Assembly (NCBI GenBank): GCA_965644295.1 | Contig: CBFFRP010000118.1 | Coordinates: 1-52,545 of the forward strand | Source: Paraphysomonas bandaiensis | Lineage: Eukaryota > Chrysophyceae | Length of the DNA: 52,545 bases | Direction of reading: 5' to 3' | Shown here: positions 9,857 to 22,712 of the stretch, piece by piece | Layout of the letters: each line of letters starts with the position of its first letter | How positions within the stretch are numbered: the stretch's first letter is position 1 | Notes under the pieces: generated by a model | Told to the model about the DNA's origin: nothing | Seen by the model: the letters and a program-made list of their open reading frames with translations, nothing else | The model's database searches: none | Program-made: the position numbers and the translations under genes

Positions 9857-12461
9857 CTATTGGTAGTCCGGATCTTGGCAATCATACTTATTCTTTTTGC
9901 ATTTCTTAACTGCTTTGGGGTTAGGGTTAGCAAGACACGACAACTCACAACAGTCTCCTCCATCCCATCCACAGGAGGCAGTATTTGCCGCACGATCACA
10001 TTTCCCATTCCCTAGCTTCTTTTGTTGCACTTCACATTGAGATTCAGAGGGAACAGGAGTTGGCTCCGTTGGTCTCGCTGTAGGAGCGCCCACAGGAAAA
10101 GGAGTATTTAAGGCAGGGTCCTTACAGTCATAGCCTTTCTTTCCACATTTCTTTACGATCTTGGGATTGGAATTGGCTTTACAGCTGGCTTCACAGCAAT
10201 CTCCCCCGTCCCAGTCGCAGGCTGCAGTGTTTGCATTCGCATTGCATTTGCCATTGCCCAGTATTTTAGGATTGACTGTGCAAGGTTGATAGGTCGGGGA
10301 GGAAGTAGGAGGTGTTGGCTGAGGTACAGGAGAGAGTGTCATATCAATATCACCAATAGCTGAAGGTGCTGCGCTGGAGTCGCTTCCGTAAAGTGAGATC
10401 GTATGAGACGCTGCAAGAGGAGAGGACTCAAAAGGAGTAAACACCTTCAACGAAATCTCGGCAGCTTCCCAATCCACGTCAATTACACCATAGTTAGCCT
10501 GCGTAGAAATAACGACATCGCGATCGAATAGTGAGAGTAAATATTTCTCATACCTGAGCAGTGCATATATGCGCTAGTTGATCAGTGCAAGTGTTTTCAC
10601 CACTGAATACCACCTTTTGTACGAGCTCAGCTTCTTCTTCGAGACAATAACCCCACTGTCCTGTTACATGCTGCCCATTTGATGAAGTTTGAATAGAGCA
10701 CCACGGTCGTGGTTCCTCTACGTCGGTACATTCATTGTACTGCACACCACCATATGTGAAAGGGAAGTTACACTCATTGACAAAGACGCCATCGCCCTTG
10801 TAGTCTGCAGACCGCACGCGGAGCCGATTCGAATTATCCACAGGTTCATTCCAATGCTGATCAATACCAGATGCTGTTAATTCGTGGAGTACAACACTCG
10901 GTCCGAACTCATCCGAAGCTGGCATCTTCTTTGCCATAATCTCGGCCCAATGCTGGTCTCCAGATATAAACACAATGTGCTGCATGAGGAAAAGAGCAAG
11001 AGATGTATCAGCTACTAAACCGCACTGCATCAGTAAAACTCACTTGTGTAGAACCGCCGTTAATAGCTTTTTGGCATAGCTGTAAAAGCTTAGCCCGCTG
11101 CTGCGGTATCTCACCCCAGCTTTCATAGTGTGTACCAAGACTGTTTTCGTCCTCCCCGACAGCAGCAATAGCGTCGAGAAAGGTTCCCGCTTCGTCATCA
11201 TACGCACAGTAGGCATCAAGGCTTCGAGAGCTTTGATCTGTAGGTGGAAGTATTTGTGTCCCACTAGCAATTACTTTCACTACACTTGGTCGATTGAGCT
11301 CTTTTTCCAGCCACTATCAACAGGAATCAAGGACATCCAAAATACTTCACCATTACCAACCTCCCACTGTTCGTCATTTAGCATTTTGGTATTTTCTCCA
11401 AGACAAGTACCATAGCTTGAAAATGTCGGGTCCCGCCCAGACCGTGCGTCTAGTGCAATAACATGCACTCCATTACCACCCCCAGCTGAAGCAGGACGAG
11501 CAAACATGTTGGACGAGTAGATCCCTTTCCGCTGACCATCGCCCTGTGCAGGATGACGTGGATCAGTCGAATCAATTCCCATATGATGTACAAACTCGTT
11601 TTGAGACTGCATTCCACATGAGTAGTCGTTGCCTTGGTTATTCGCAGCATAATCGTGGTCATCTGTGTGAATGAGACACAAATATAAACTCGACGAGTGC
11701 GCCGTTACACTAAAGCTTACCCCAAGTTCCCATTACAGGTATCTTTGGCTCGGCCACAGGGCCGTGTGTAGCGTAATACGAATTTTCCCGAGCTGTATTG
11801 TAAGCTTGCCTCTTAGCTTCCATATCCGTCCCATCTGAATACATCTAAAGTATGTAATCGTCATCGTGCTGTATAAATGTAAACTTACATTATCCCCTAG
11901 CCACATCCAAAGATCAGGGGCAGTCGTCTCTCGCAAGTGTTTCCATAGCTGGTCGCTAGTTTGATACGATGGAGCATAGCACGACCCAAAAGCTATCGTG
12001 GACAGAACTGATCCCTCAACTGGAGGAACGTGGGTCACTGAAGATATTGAACCGTATGCCGCAGAACATGTTGGGTCACCGTTGGGATGGTTGACAGAAA
12101 ACTCCGCAGGCACACCAATGCGGGTATACCCATCATTGTGAAAATAACTGACATCGTAGTCGTTGTCAGAAAGCGAGTCTGCGGAGAACTGCAACGTTCC
12201 AGACGATATAGCATCAGAGCATGGTGTTTTCCCACCGCACACATACTGCCATAGAATGGACGGCGGGCTCTGACCACGAAGAGTAATAGATATCCAATCT
12301 CTGGAGGTCGCATCATCAGATGAACGATGAAATGACACCATTATAACATCTCCCGTTGAGTATGAAGGGGCATCTGTGGTGATATCATAACTTGATTGAG
12401 CTGATAGCAACTGAAACACATACGATACGATAACTGCGTATCGATATAATCCACTGATCAT
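9857..12461 (-). CDS. Secreted PhoD-type phosphatase with fibronectin type II and Lin-12/Notch repeats
   Basis: Six exons on the minus strand: 12461-11889, 11844-11721, 11662-11361, 11313-11044, 10979-10554, 10498-9857; introns 44-64 nt; 778 residues. The N-terminus is hydrophobic (signal peptide, about 21 residues), followed by a beta-sandwich. The PhoD metallophosphatase core follows: FGSC, LWMWLGDN, WDDHDYAANNQG, LDARSGRD, EQWEWLEKEL, FISGDQHWAE. These supply the Asp, Asn and His residues expected to bind Fe/Ca for phosphomonoester or diester cleavage. Within the core, at about residues 491-536, sits a fibronectin type II domain (CNFPFTYGG...WC...GQWGYC). After a Pro/Thr-rich linker come two LNR modules (about 638-690 and 719-770), each with GNGKC and WDGGDCC, which usually bind Ca2+. 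Expected location is outside the cell or on its surface, scavenging phosphate. The exon joins restore the family alignment, so I am confident of the model; the substrate is inferred. Confidence 0.9.
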
Positions 12462-13047
12462 TCTATTGTTATATTAATACACCTTCACACACTGGTAATA
12501 TTTCCTGTTCAACTTAACACAAGTAAGCAACAGGATTTATAGTAATATGACAGGTTCATATGACATGAAGCCATTGAAAATTTACATCCATATCCTCCTC
12601 ATCTTGAGGAAAAATAGGCTAGAAAAATCATACTGACCAATAAAATGTGGGGGGATCCCCTATGAGTATACTGCAGGACTCGGTTTATTCCAATTATTCG
12701 TATATATTCTTGATATTGTTGAAGTAGTTAGAAGTTTTTGTCTTCCAATCTCTTATTTTTCTAGAATTAGAATTTTGTTACATCAAAACTCTCAAATTTA
12801 CTATAAATATGTACAAAAGAGTGAATAATAAACTATGGTTTGGTGGGAAAAGCAGGTATAGAATAATCCACACATACGACGATATTAATACGACGATCCC
12901 ATAGTTCAATATACATCACATCTACATACGCAAGTTGTTTGTTGGTTGATATTACCATCCCTTTACGGAATGCGTATGTAACTACATACTTGATGAACTG
13001 ATAGCGTCATTAACATACTTTACTGACGTGTTATTACTTAGAACATT
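12462..13047. promoter_or_regulatory. Divergent intergenic region (PhoD / PP2C)
   Basis: The 586 bp between two divergently transcribed genes should contain both promoters. It is AT-rich and has no reading frame of note. No specific element could be assigned. Confidence 0.4.
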
Positions 13048-14302
13048 ATGGCAGAGAATTCTGAAGAGCTTCATATAGTAAGTGATTCCAGTAATAGCAC
13101 TACTAATGGACGAGCATGTAAACGTAAAAGAGAAGAAAACAAACACACAACTCGTGAAAAAATTGTATATATCTATTGAACAGTGTGCATAGAAGTACTT
13201 ATGAGTTCTCATGCAGGTTACTCCAGTCGAGCCGTTTCCTGTGAAATCATACTCTGGCAATTCGATCGCAGGGATCGGTATGATGTTACTATTATATGAA
13301 TAAGAATATAATTCATATTTTCTTGTTTTTATTACAGGGACAGGTGGGGAAAAAAAAGTCAATCAGGATTGCCTTTTGATGCTGGAAGATCCACAATCTC
13401 GTACTCTTGTACTCGTGTGTTGTGATGGTCACGGAAGCTATGGACATCATATTTCTCGGGTATGAAGCACCATTATGTTACATCTGCTGGTATGTTGAAA
13501 AAATTGCGTAGTTTTTAACCGATGGCCTCAATGACTGTTTGCTGAAGCACGAAAAGTTCTTATCAGACCCACAAACTGCTATACAGGAAGTCGTGCAAGA
13601 TATTGAATTCGCTGCCAGATGCCGATCCGATATAGACACACGCTTCAGTGGAACGACCTTGTGTATTGTAGTGATCAGAGGAAACTTAATACTGGTTGGT
13701 AATGTCGGAGATTCCAGGGCTGTCATTGGTGTTCGGGACACGAAAACAGCGAAGATATTCCCTAAAAACCTAACAGTGGACCACACTCCAGACAACCCAG
13801 ACGAGTTTAAACGTATCTGCACAGCTGGTGGCCGAATATATCGAGTTGTGTCCGGGTCAGGTGTATGGGGCCCCTCGCGGGTATGGCTAAGCAATATTGA
13901 CGCACCTGGTCTTGGAATGTCAAGGTCTATTTGCGATGATATTATCCATACAGCCGGAGTGGTCTCTACTATTGAATTTTTCACCCACACATGCGATGTA
14001 GAGAATGACTGCGTTTTGATAGTTGCAACTGACGGGTTATGGGAATTCGTTGATAGTCAGGACGCGGTGGATATTGCAGTGGCATGCTCTGAGCCTTCTG
14101 TAGCCTCTACCAAGTACGTGCTGAATAACTACTCTTATTTCGTACTGTGTGAATATATCCTGATAGTCTACTCACTGAAGCGCGGCGGCGGTACTTAGAG
14201 AGCGAGAACGCCAGCGATGACATCACGGCATGTGTCGCCTTCTTAGGAGGTCACAGGTCAGGATGCAGTTCGACTTCTTCTTGCACCGATAATTCTGATT
14301 GA
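13048..14302 (+). CDS. PP2C-type (PPM) serine/threonine phosphatase
   Basis: Five exons: 13048-13164, 13217-13277, 13338-13459, 13512-14113, 14167-14302; introns 52-60 nt; 345 residues. A short basic N-terminus (KRKREENK, a possible nuclear signal) precedes a complete PPM fold. In order: GEKKVNQD, the metal-binding CCDGHG, FSGTTL, NVGDSRAV, DHTPDNPDEFKRI, GLGMSRSICDD (where LAMTRSFGD is usual), VLIVATDGLWEFV, and SDDITACVAFL at the end. The Asp residues that bind the two Mg/Mn ions are all present, so it should be active. The last intron was placed so that LLTEARRRYLESENASDD is formed, matching family sequences. Longer and shorter first-exon donors are possible (13077 or 13164); I chose 13164 because it gives a 52-nt intron like the rest. 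The substrate is unknown. Confidence 0.9.
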
Positions 14303-16599
14303 TAATACATCTTTCCCGTATCTACTGAGACGCACGAATTCGATATGTGCATATTTTTTTTATTAAATTATTAATTTCGCACCGTCAGTTGCAGTTTAGT
14401 AGAAGTTTTTTGTGTTTCAGTGAAATTATGAATAATCTTGCGGCAGCAATGTCACGATTGGTGACTACGCTGTGAATAAATGTTTATCATTACTTTTATA
14501 CTTGCGTGGAATCGTAATTACAGGAAATAAATACTAAATAATAAGTGGAATATATATATTTTTGGTTTGTATTGCTCTGTGGCAAGGTTATTCAGCAACT
14601 TACTCGAAGTGTATATTTATTTATTGATGTGCGCCGAGTTGTTCTCTAATTTATTTGGTTACCCGACGGAATTGTGTGGAGTACGGCTGATGTAAATAAT
14701 TTCTGCACATTCTGTTTCTCTGTTCGGGTATACCCCCATACCGCGCATTTTGTACTTTCTATTTCAATGAAAGTATGTCCACCGAAAGAGATTATCCATT
14801 TAATGCTACTATGCTCTATGCTTTAAGCCCAAACCTCCGAAACGAATGTTGTTTCTGACTCTAGTGTCTCCAGTCTCCAGTCTAATAGAACTCGTGTCTT
14901 TTCCGTTGATTTCAGTGCACAGCTATTCAACCACTTCTCCCCTCAACAAAGTCTGACTCGCACCTCTTCGTGGTGTTCTGGGGAAAAGTACTAAAGCTAT
15001 TTCTTCAGGAAACTAACGTGAGCCGCATATATAGTCAGCAGATAGTTTTCTACCTACTCATGCCAAATGCTTGTGTGATACAGGGGACACTAATAAGTGT
15101 CACTTGTGTAGATGTTTCAGGGCCCTGACGAATGAAGAGGCCTACCTCAATGGTCTTTGAGTGATATATCAGAAGTGGTTGCACCTTGGTGCTTGACGCA
15201 CAATCCCGCACAAGCAGCTTTCGTAGAATTAAATAGTAGATATCAGAGTGAAGTACTAATTAGTTTGTTCTGACTCTTAAACGCCTATTGCTAATAATAA
15301 GACATTCACTACTAACCACTCCTCTCTATGCTTCTATGCTTTATATAGAGATACAAAGTCATACTATGGAGCCTCTCTATAGGCAATAACACTATGTAAT
15401 CAATGTCTAAAATTATATATAACCCTATAACCCACTTTATTGAACTGAAAATCTAAGTTTTACACTGAAAAACGAAGCGCGAATTGCTGTAAGCTGCAAG
15501 TGAAAACATTACTACTTTACTACATACAAAGTTTCATTGCGATGGTCACCTATAAATCCCGATTCTGCACTATTTGTTTTTTAGATATAGAGAACACATA
15601 TTGTGATCACTCACGGAAGAAGCTTTATCATGCGTCTGCATATGAAGCGAATTACTTTAATAACTGCTATTTTACATGGGTGGTTAAGAACAAGTAGTCT
15701 TAAAGACTGTGGTGTCATCATGTGATGGAAAGTTTCATGAGTACAAACATGCCCCTATACGAGCTCTGCTTGTTTCGCCTTATTGCAGGTTATTACAATG
15801 ATATCTCCTATGACTGATATGTTGAGAGCTGAATCGGTCTAAAATATCACGTCGTTAAGATAGTTTGCATACGGATTTCGACCCTATAACATTACGTGGA
15901 TTGGACACACTGTCGGCAACAGTCACTGCCTTCTACCTTTCTGCGAATAATATGATTGCCATGCCTTGCTGGTCAACGCCGTTTCCTTCATACTCATTAT
16001 GACAGCATGCTATCAGAAACCCATGAAGCCATATATTATCTATCTCAATATATGGATTGAAGTTCACCATCTCTGTTCTTACAGTACCTTCAACTACCTT
16101 CACATGAATATTAAAGAGCGATCTCAGATATGGATATATTTATATGATGTTTCCTTATTGGACTGGTGCGGTAGATACAGCAGGAGGAACGTCGTATCGG
16201 CAGTCGGCATCTTATTTTTCGGAAATAAATTGAAGCAAATATACTCTATATATCTGCAATAAAACTACAGCTGGAATACAGATAATTCTTGTCTCAATAT
16301 TAGAGGCATCTTGGAACAAAAATATACAAAGGATGCCAATACGGTACAGACCTACAGCCCATAGATAGATATCTGCTGTACACTGTACGCTATACCGTGT
16401 ATATCCTCTGCATACAATACAGAGTAGTGATATCATGCATATGGAAGAATACAGTCTTCCTCCACACACTTCTATTTCTAACCATGTTTCCACGTACAGT
16501 ACATACATCACGCACATACAACACTATCAATTGTTTGTTGTGCATAACATAAAGTAACTTGAAACTCATTCTATTCAATATCTTATCAAATACCTTTCA
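14303..16599. other. Intergenic, 2.3 kb, nothing recognised
   Basis: AT-rich with short spurious frames on both strands. No tRNA, snRNA or spliced gene could be supported. It lies between the PP2C stop and the alcohol dehydrogenase start and presumably contains a 3' UTR and a promoter. Confidence 0.5.
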
Positions 16600-18056
<1,457 letters not shown>

Positions 18057-19377
18057 GCAGTGGACTTGATGTGTAGCGTGCTTCTGAGTTTGCACACGTT
18101 TTATTCTGCTTGATTGATATGTATTTCACATAGCTCATGTAATTCATAATACCAATTTGGGTTTGAAGTTATAAAATTTATGATTAGGACCTGCGGTCAT
18201 CTTTACTACTTTGTATTACTATCTTCTCACTCTTATAAAACACGAGGAATAGTCAAGGAAAACGCCTTTATGGCACTGTGTGTCATCTCCATGCCGCTTT
18301 TCTTATTGCATATCTGTCATACTGCGAATAGTATATTGCAGTTATATATCCAAGTCTTTTAAATATAGAAATGAATACATTTGGAACTCCGACACACTTA
18401 AACGGTACATGTTATAGGTCGTTGTTGAGTATTAAGCTATAGTGTTTGACTTAATTTTTGAAATCTAAAGTAGTAATAGCATATGTATATAAACTTTACA
18501 AGAGTAGTAGAGATACGTTGTATTATTCCACTGCAATAAAATTTTACTACTATTTATCCTTTATACAACACAGGAGTTCGGTTGTGATCCTAGTAACATA
18601 TTGACAAGACTAAGTTTCGATGAAGTCAAGACAAGTGTGTCTACTTCCCTGTGAATCACAAAAACCGAATATATATGCTGCACAATGTAGTATGTGTGTA
18701 TAGCTATATCTCACCTCTTTGACTTCTATTCACTGAATTGACAAGATTTATCTACTTACACTTCATGGTAAGTATGAGAGGAACATGCTGCAAGAAAAAG
18801 TGTTATATATTTTGTTTCGCAATGCAGCTGACGATGAATTTTCAATTGCCACCATCTGATTAGCTTAAACATTCCCCTCCGGTGCCTTAGGGATATTAAA
18901 ACCCTCTCGTTTACAATCACTCTACTACAATGATAAATACTCTCTGATCCAATTCAGTGGGGGCACTTTCATTGTAAAACTCGTACTTAAAACGACTGCT
19001 TGTACGCCAAAATTGAAAAGAATGATATTCAGATCTATAATGGGATGGGACTTATAGTTGGGATCAGATATCTCTGATAACACATGTCTAGATATCCTAC
19101 TTATCTGCACGACTGTTATCTTGACAGGAGGAGCGAGGTGTCCATGCATGTAGAGCAGTATGGACAGATTCACTACTGCATCCATCTTTGCTGTATTAGA
19201 TATCTATATACAGCAGTAATACCGAAGTAGTTCTAGAGGGTAAAAGATCTTCCACATGATCATATACAGTGTTGTATACCGGTGTATACCTATTGATCAA
19301 TAGGATAATATACTGGCTGCTGTATGTGTAATTAACTAGAGCATTTCATCGTATATATTGAAAGGGATTCATGTTCT
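18057..19377. other. Intergenic, 1.3 kb, nothing recognised
   Basis: AT-rich, with no supported gene on either strand. Confidence 0.5.
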
Positions 19378-20289
19378 ATGCGCGCTGTTGCCGCGGGTTA
19401 TAGAAGAGCTCCCATTGACGAAGACGCTATAGATTTAGTACCTTTAATCCCCGCAGGACAATCCAGATATCAGAAAGAGCCAATGGACAGGTTTAGACGC
19501 TATGAGGAGGTCAGTGGGGGTGTATATAATTACAGTTATAATAATATCAATTCATTATAATATTTTATATATAGGAGTTTTTAAATTGTACACGTAATAT
19601 TAGTCGCCTTAGTAGACAATTAGAGGCTGCTAATGGTGTTGTAGGTAACACAATAGACAATTCATTTGTATACTTTCATAAAGAGAGTTTGTAGATGTTG
19701 TCATATCGGTTTCTGTAGATATTGATTCGGAGCTTGCTGAAGCTGAAGGATATGTGAGTGTGTAATGAGAAGGGATTTTAGGATTAATTTGTGTGTATAT
19801 CAGTTACGTGCAATGGATGTCGAGTTTCGCTCTATGGTTGGTTCTGAAAAAAAATCTGCTTCTCAGAAGGTCGCGGACTACCGAGACGAATACCGGCAAA
19901 TGATCCAGAGTTTTCAGAATACGAAGCAGAAGGCAGAGAGCGAAGCACTCAAGAACGGGCCTGCCGCAAGAACGAAGCTAATAACAGCTAACCAAAGACT
20001 CGATCAATCAACCGCTACTCTTGAGAGCTCTCGTATGCTGGTTGCACAAACAGAAGAAGTCGGAAACACCATTATGACTGATTTGGAGGGACAAAAAGAA
20101 ACCCTTCAGGGAGCCCAGAGTAAGGTACAAGAGACCAAGCAATTCACCCTAGATGCCAAGACTGTCTTACATATGATGGGCCGGAGGGCGATCATGCATA
20201 ATCTCTGTATGATGCTTATTATATTTATCTTATTTGGTGTTATTTGCATTATTGTATACTATGGATTTATCGAAGACGACAAGAAGTAA
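19378..20289 (+). CDS. VTI1: Vti1-type Qb-SNARE
   Basis: Four exons: 19378-19509, 19575-19644, 19719-19753, 19804-20289; introns 65, 74 and 50 nt; 240 residues. After a divergent 40-residue N-terminal extension, the N-terminal helical-bundle domain starts at YEEEFLNCTRNISRL and continues through ELAEAEGYLRAMDVEFRSM and YRDEYRQMIQSF. The SNARE helix follows (LDQSTATLESSRMLVAQTEE...IMTDLEGQKETLQ), with Gln in the zero-layer region, so it is a Q-SNARE. A C-terminal membrane anchor of about 20 hydrophobic residues (LIIFILFGVICIIVYYGF) ends in a short charged tail, as expected for a tail-anchored protein. Vti1 proteins work in Golgi, endosome and vacuole fusion as the Qb partner. A GOSR2/Bos1-type SNARE is a less likely alternative. 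Confidence 0.88.
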
Positions 20290-20468
20290 AAAAATTACGA
20301 ATAGGCAGATATAGTGCTTGCCGATACATGTAATTGTGACTTTTCCAACGTTGTGTTGATAATACATGTGAACGATTGATGCATTCAGATAATATCTGTA
20401 TTGTGATACTAGCATGTTCTGTCCTGGCTCATGTAGTCAATAGAGTCAATAAATATTGATTGAGGGAT

Positions 20469-20690
20469 ATGACTCTTCTAGGGGCATTGCCCACGAGATT
20501 TATATTAGGATCATGGGTAATACCTATGGATTTGATGAGAGCGGAGAAGACACCCCAGTATCATTACTTTTCGATTTCCTTTGCAGGACAAATTGCCATA
20601 TAACTTTGTATGAACTTGCCTGTAATTTGACAATAGTTTTATATATATCTTCATTGTCAGCTAATTCAAGAACGCAAACTCCAGAAGTAG
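20469..20690 (+). CDS. Possible spliced micro-gene, 32 residues
   Basis: Three tiny exons: 20469-20516, 20587-20607, 20661-20690. The introns are 70 and 53 nt, both GT-AG, both phase 0, with pyrimidine-rich acceptors (TTTCCTTTGCAG and TCTTCATTGTCAG). The product begins MTLLGALPTRFILGSW, continues DKLPYNF and ends LIQERKLQK. The amphipathic start and the basic end resemble small mitochondrial inner-membrane subunits, but I cannot name a family. Support comes only from the consistent splice phases, the good splice sites and the sensible peptide. It lies 180 bp downstream of the SNARE gene, so it could alternatively be a chance reading of that gene's 3' flank. Confidence 0.35.
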
Positions 20691-21249
20691 TCGTTCCAGA
20701 GATACTATTGCTGATACTATGACATTCACTACTCTAGAGATACTAAATATAACTGCTTACATACATATTCTTGTTGAGTTTGTTAGCAATTAGCAAGTAC
20801 TAACCTTTACTAGCAAGATGATCACTAATCTACAGAGACAAAATGCTAAATGGTATATATTCCTTATCGTTTGTTGGCAACCATATAATAATACTACTAC
20901 GTAATAAAATATATATCTTAAGGAAGCATCAGGATTCGAATATCTCTGTTTGTATGTTGATAATTTGTAATTTGGCCTATAAGCATGAGATTGTGTTTCC
21001 GTGGATTTTCGTGTTACTTCCAGAAAAATAAAAGTACCATTAAATTATATAATCGTGAAATCAATTACAAGCGAACTACATGTGGTTACCGAAAAGCTTA
21101 ACAACTAATGACTGCCAGATCATATAATTATTGAAATTACGTCAACACGAATCAGGAGTTATCACACAATGATTTGGGAGCGCTATTAACATTTTCAGAT
21201 ATTGCACCTCAATGAGTTTAAGGAACTAAACTTAACATAATACAACAAG
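20691..21249. other. Intergenic, 0.56 kb
   Basis: AT-rich, no recognisable feature; it lies between the 3' ends of converging genes. Confidence 0.5.
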
Positions 21250-21957
21250 CTATGGATCCAGCGAAAGTCCTCCGTCATCTTTAAACCTGCTTGCCTTCGA
21301 CTTCCCAAATGAAAACGAAGGGCCCGTCTTAAAGCCTTGAATTTTATGAACTTCGTATATAGCACCAGGAGTGTCATCCCCCTTCGTTCGTCTTTTTAGA
21401 CGTTTTCCCATTGTTATGGAGGGTCCACGATCCAGTTTTGGCCATAGAAGATCAGCATTTGCACTTGCTGACTCGTTGTATAGAGGCTTTCTTGCATCGC
21501 AATTGAAGGATATCTTTATATATTTATCTTTCCCGTTTCGGTAGACCCCAGATGTGTTGTAGACCGCTCCAGGAGAAGGTGTTTTCATATTCATGCCCTC
21601 TCTAGCGGCGCACGCAAACCGCTGGGCCTTGTGGTGACTATACTCTGATATATTGTCGTAACAGGGCTCTACATTGTATGAACCTGGCCCAGTAGTACGC
21701 TTCTTGGCATCAGGATTTTCATCATCCATGCCAGTTCTAAGAGATGTACCAAACACTGAACCCTTACTGCTTTTAGTATCAGGCAACTGGTAAACCACGT
21801 CAGACACATATGATGCTTTCTGCCACGAAAATCTTTCCTCTCCACCAAACGACGGTTCAGGAGCATTGCACACTCCAAATCTTGTGGTGAATTTGGACGG
21901 CGATCCGGATCGTATTGGAGACTTCAGGGATCTCGAAGGCGAGCTCGTCATTGACAA
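21250..21957 (-). CDS. Sperm-tail PG-rich repeat (STPGR/SHIPPO-type) flagellar protein
   Basis: Single exon, 235 residues, ATG at 21957. It contains spaced PG motifs of the sperm-tail PG-rich family: TGPGSYNV, SPGAVYNTSG and TPGAIYEV. The last is followed by GPSFSFGKSKASRF, the typical Gly-Pro-x-Phe-x-Phe-Gly end of such repeats. The N-terminus is Ser/Pro/Arg-rich and looks disordered. These proteins line axonemal doublet microtubules and are found in organisms that build flagella; some bind microtubules directly. No transmembrane segment or enzymatic motif is present. The assignment to the family is good; the particular ortholog is not determined. Confidence 0.8.
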   Translation of the reverse strand: MSMTSSPSRSLKSPIRSGSPSKFTTRFGVCNAPEPSFGGEERFSWQKASYVSDVVYQLPDTKSSKGSVFGTSLRTGMDDENPDAKKRTTGPGSYNVEPCYDNISEYSHHKAQRFACAAREGMNMKTPSPGAVYNTSGVYRNGKDKYIKISFNCDARKPLYNESASANADLLWPKLDRGPSITMGKRLKRRTKGDDTPGAIYEVHKIQGFKTGPSFSFGKSKASRFKDDGGLSLDP

Positions 21958-22712
21958 ACACGAACTAAGAGGATTTCAAGGACAAAGGATTCGATTAGAT
22001 GTGACTACACACGATTATATTATCTGTTACCCCACCAGTAACAGGAAATGAGTTCGTGCTTATGTAACCAACACAGGCAAGCTAATAAGACAAATTAATA
22101 TCACTTCTGCTAATATATATCCTCTGACTGGAGTTCCTTGGCTTTACTTCCTCTATAGGAAGCAAACACCTGTCGCCAATAGTCTGCAACACATACACAG
22201 CAGTACATACATACATACATACATACATACTGCTGTACATACACATACAGAAGATCTCAACACCTTAACAAAAAAATGAAACCGTTTATTTAGTATTCCT
22301 CTGGTGTATACAGTCCGTAGGGGTCAGTATTCTCTCTATGTTGTGATATCTAATACGTAAAATACGATATTATACCGTTGTGTAGTCTACACCTGCTCTG
22401 TACCACATCCGCACATTAGTATACAGCAAAGTACGCTGTATATACACCAGTACCACATAGAATCCTATGACATACATCTACTACACGGTATATACAGTGT
22501 ATACTGTACTAATGGGTACCCTTTTCTGGTCGTTAATTTTTTGAGGACGATGCCATATACATACATACATATATGCATACATACACAGCAGTATACATAT
22601 ACATACATACAGCAGCACATACCTGCCTATATATTCAACAGTTGGCATCACATTAAAGCAAGCAGATATATATTACCACCTGACTGTTTATATAGCAGTA
22701 TATTTGTAAGGT
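21958..22712. other. Divergent intergenic region with CATA microsatellites
   Basis: Lies between the divergently transcribed STPGR and kinesin genes. It contains CATA tracts at 22201-22232 and 22556-22612, flanked by CAGCAG/CTGCTG. No other feature seen. Confidence 0.6.

Noticed and set aside
11281-11360. Apparent stop inside the PhoD gene (frame ending near 11280)
   Set aside because: It lies in frame read through a 47-nt intron (11314-11360); splicing restores EQWEWLEKELNRP and the downstream phosphatase motifs.
14303-16599. Possible tRNA or snRNA genes in the long intergenic stretches
   Set aside because: I looked for B-box-like GGTTCGAATCC and for U1/U2/U6 core words and found none.
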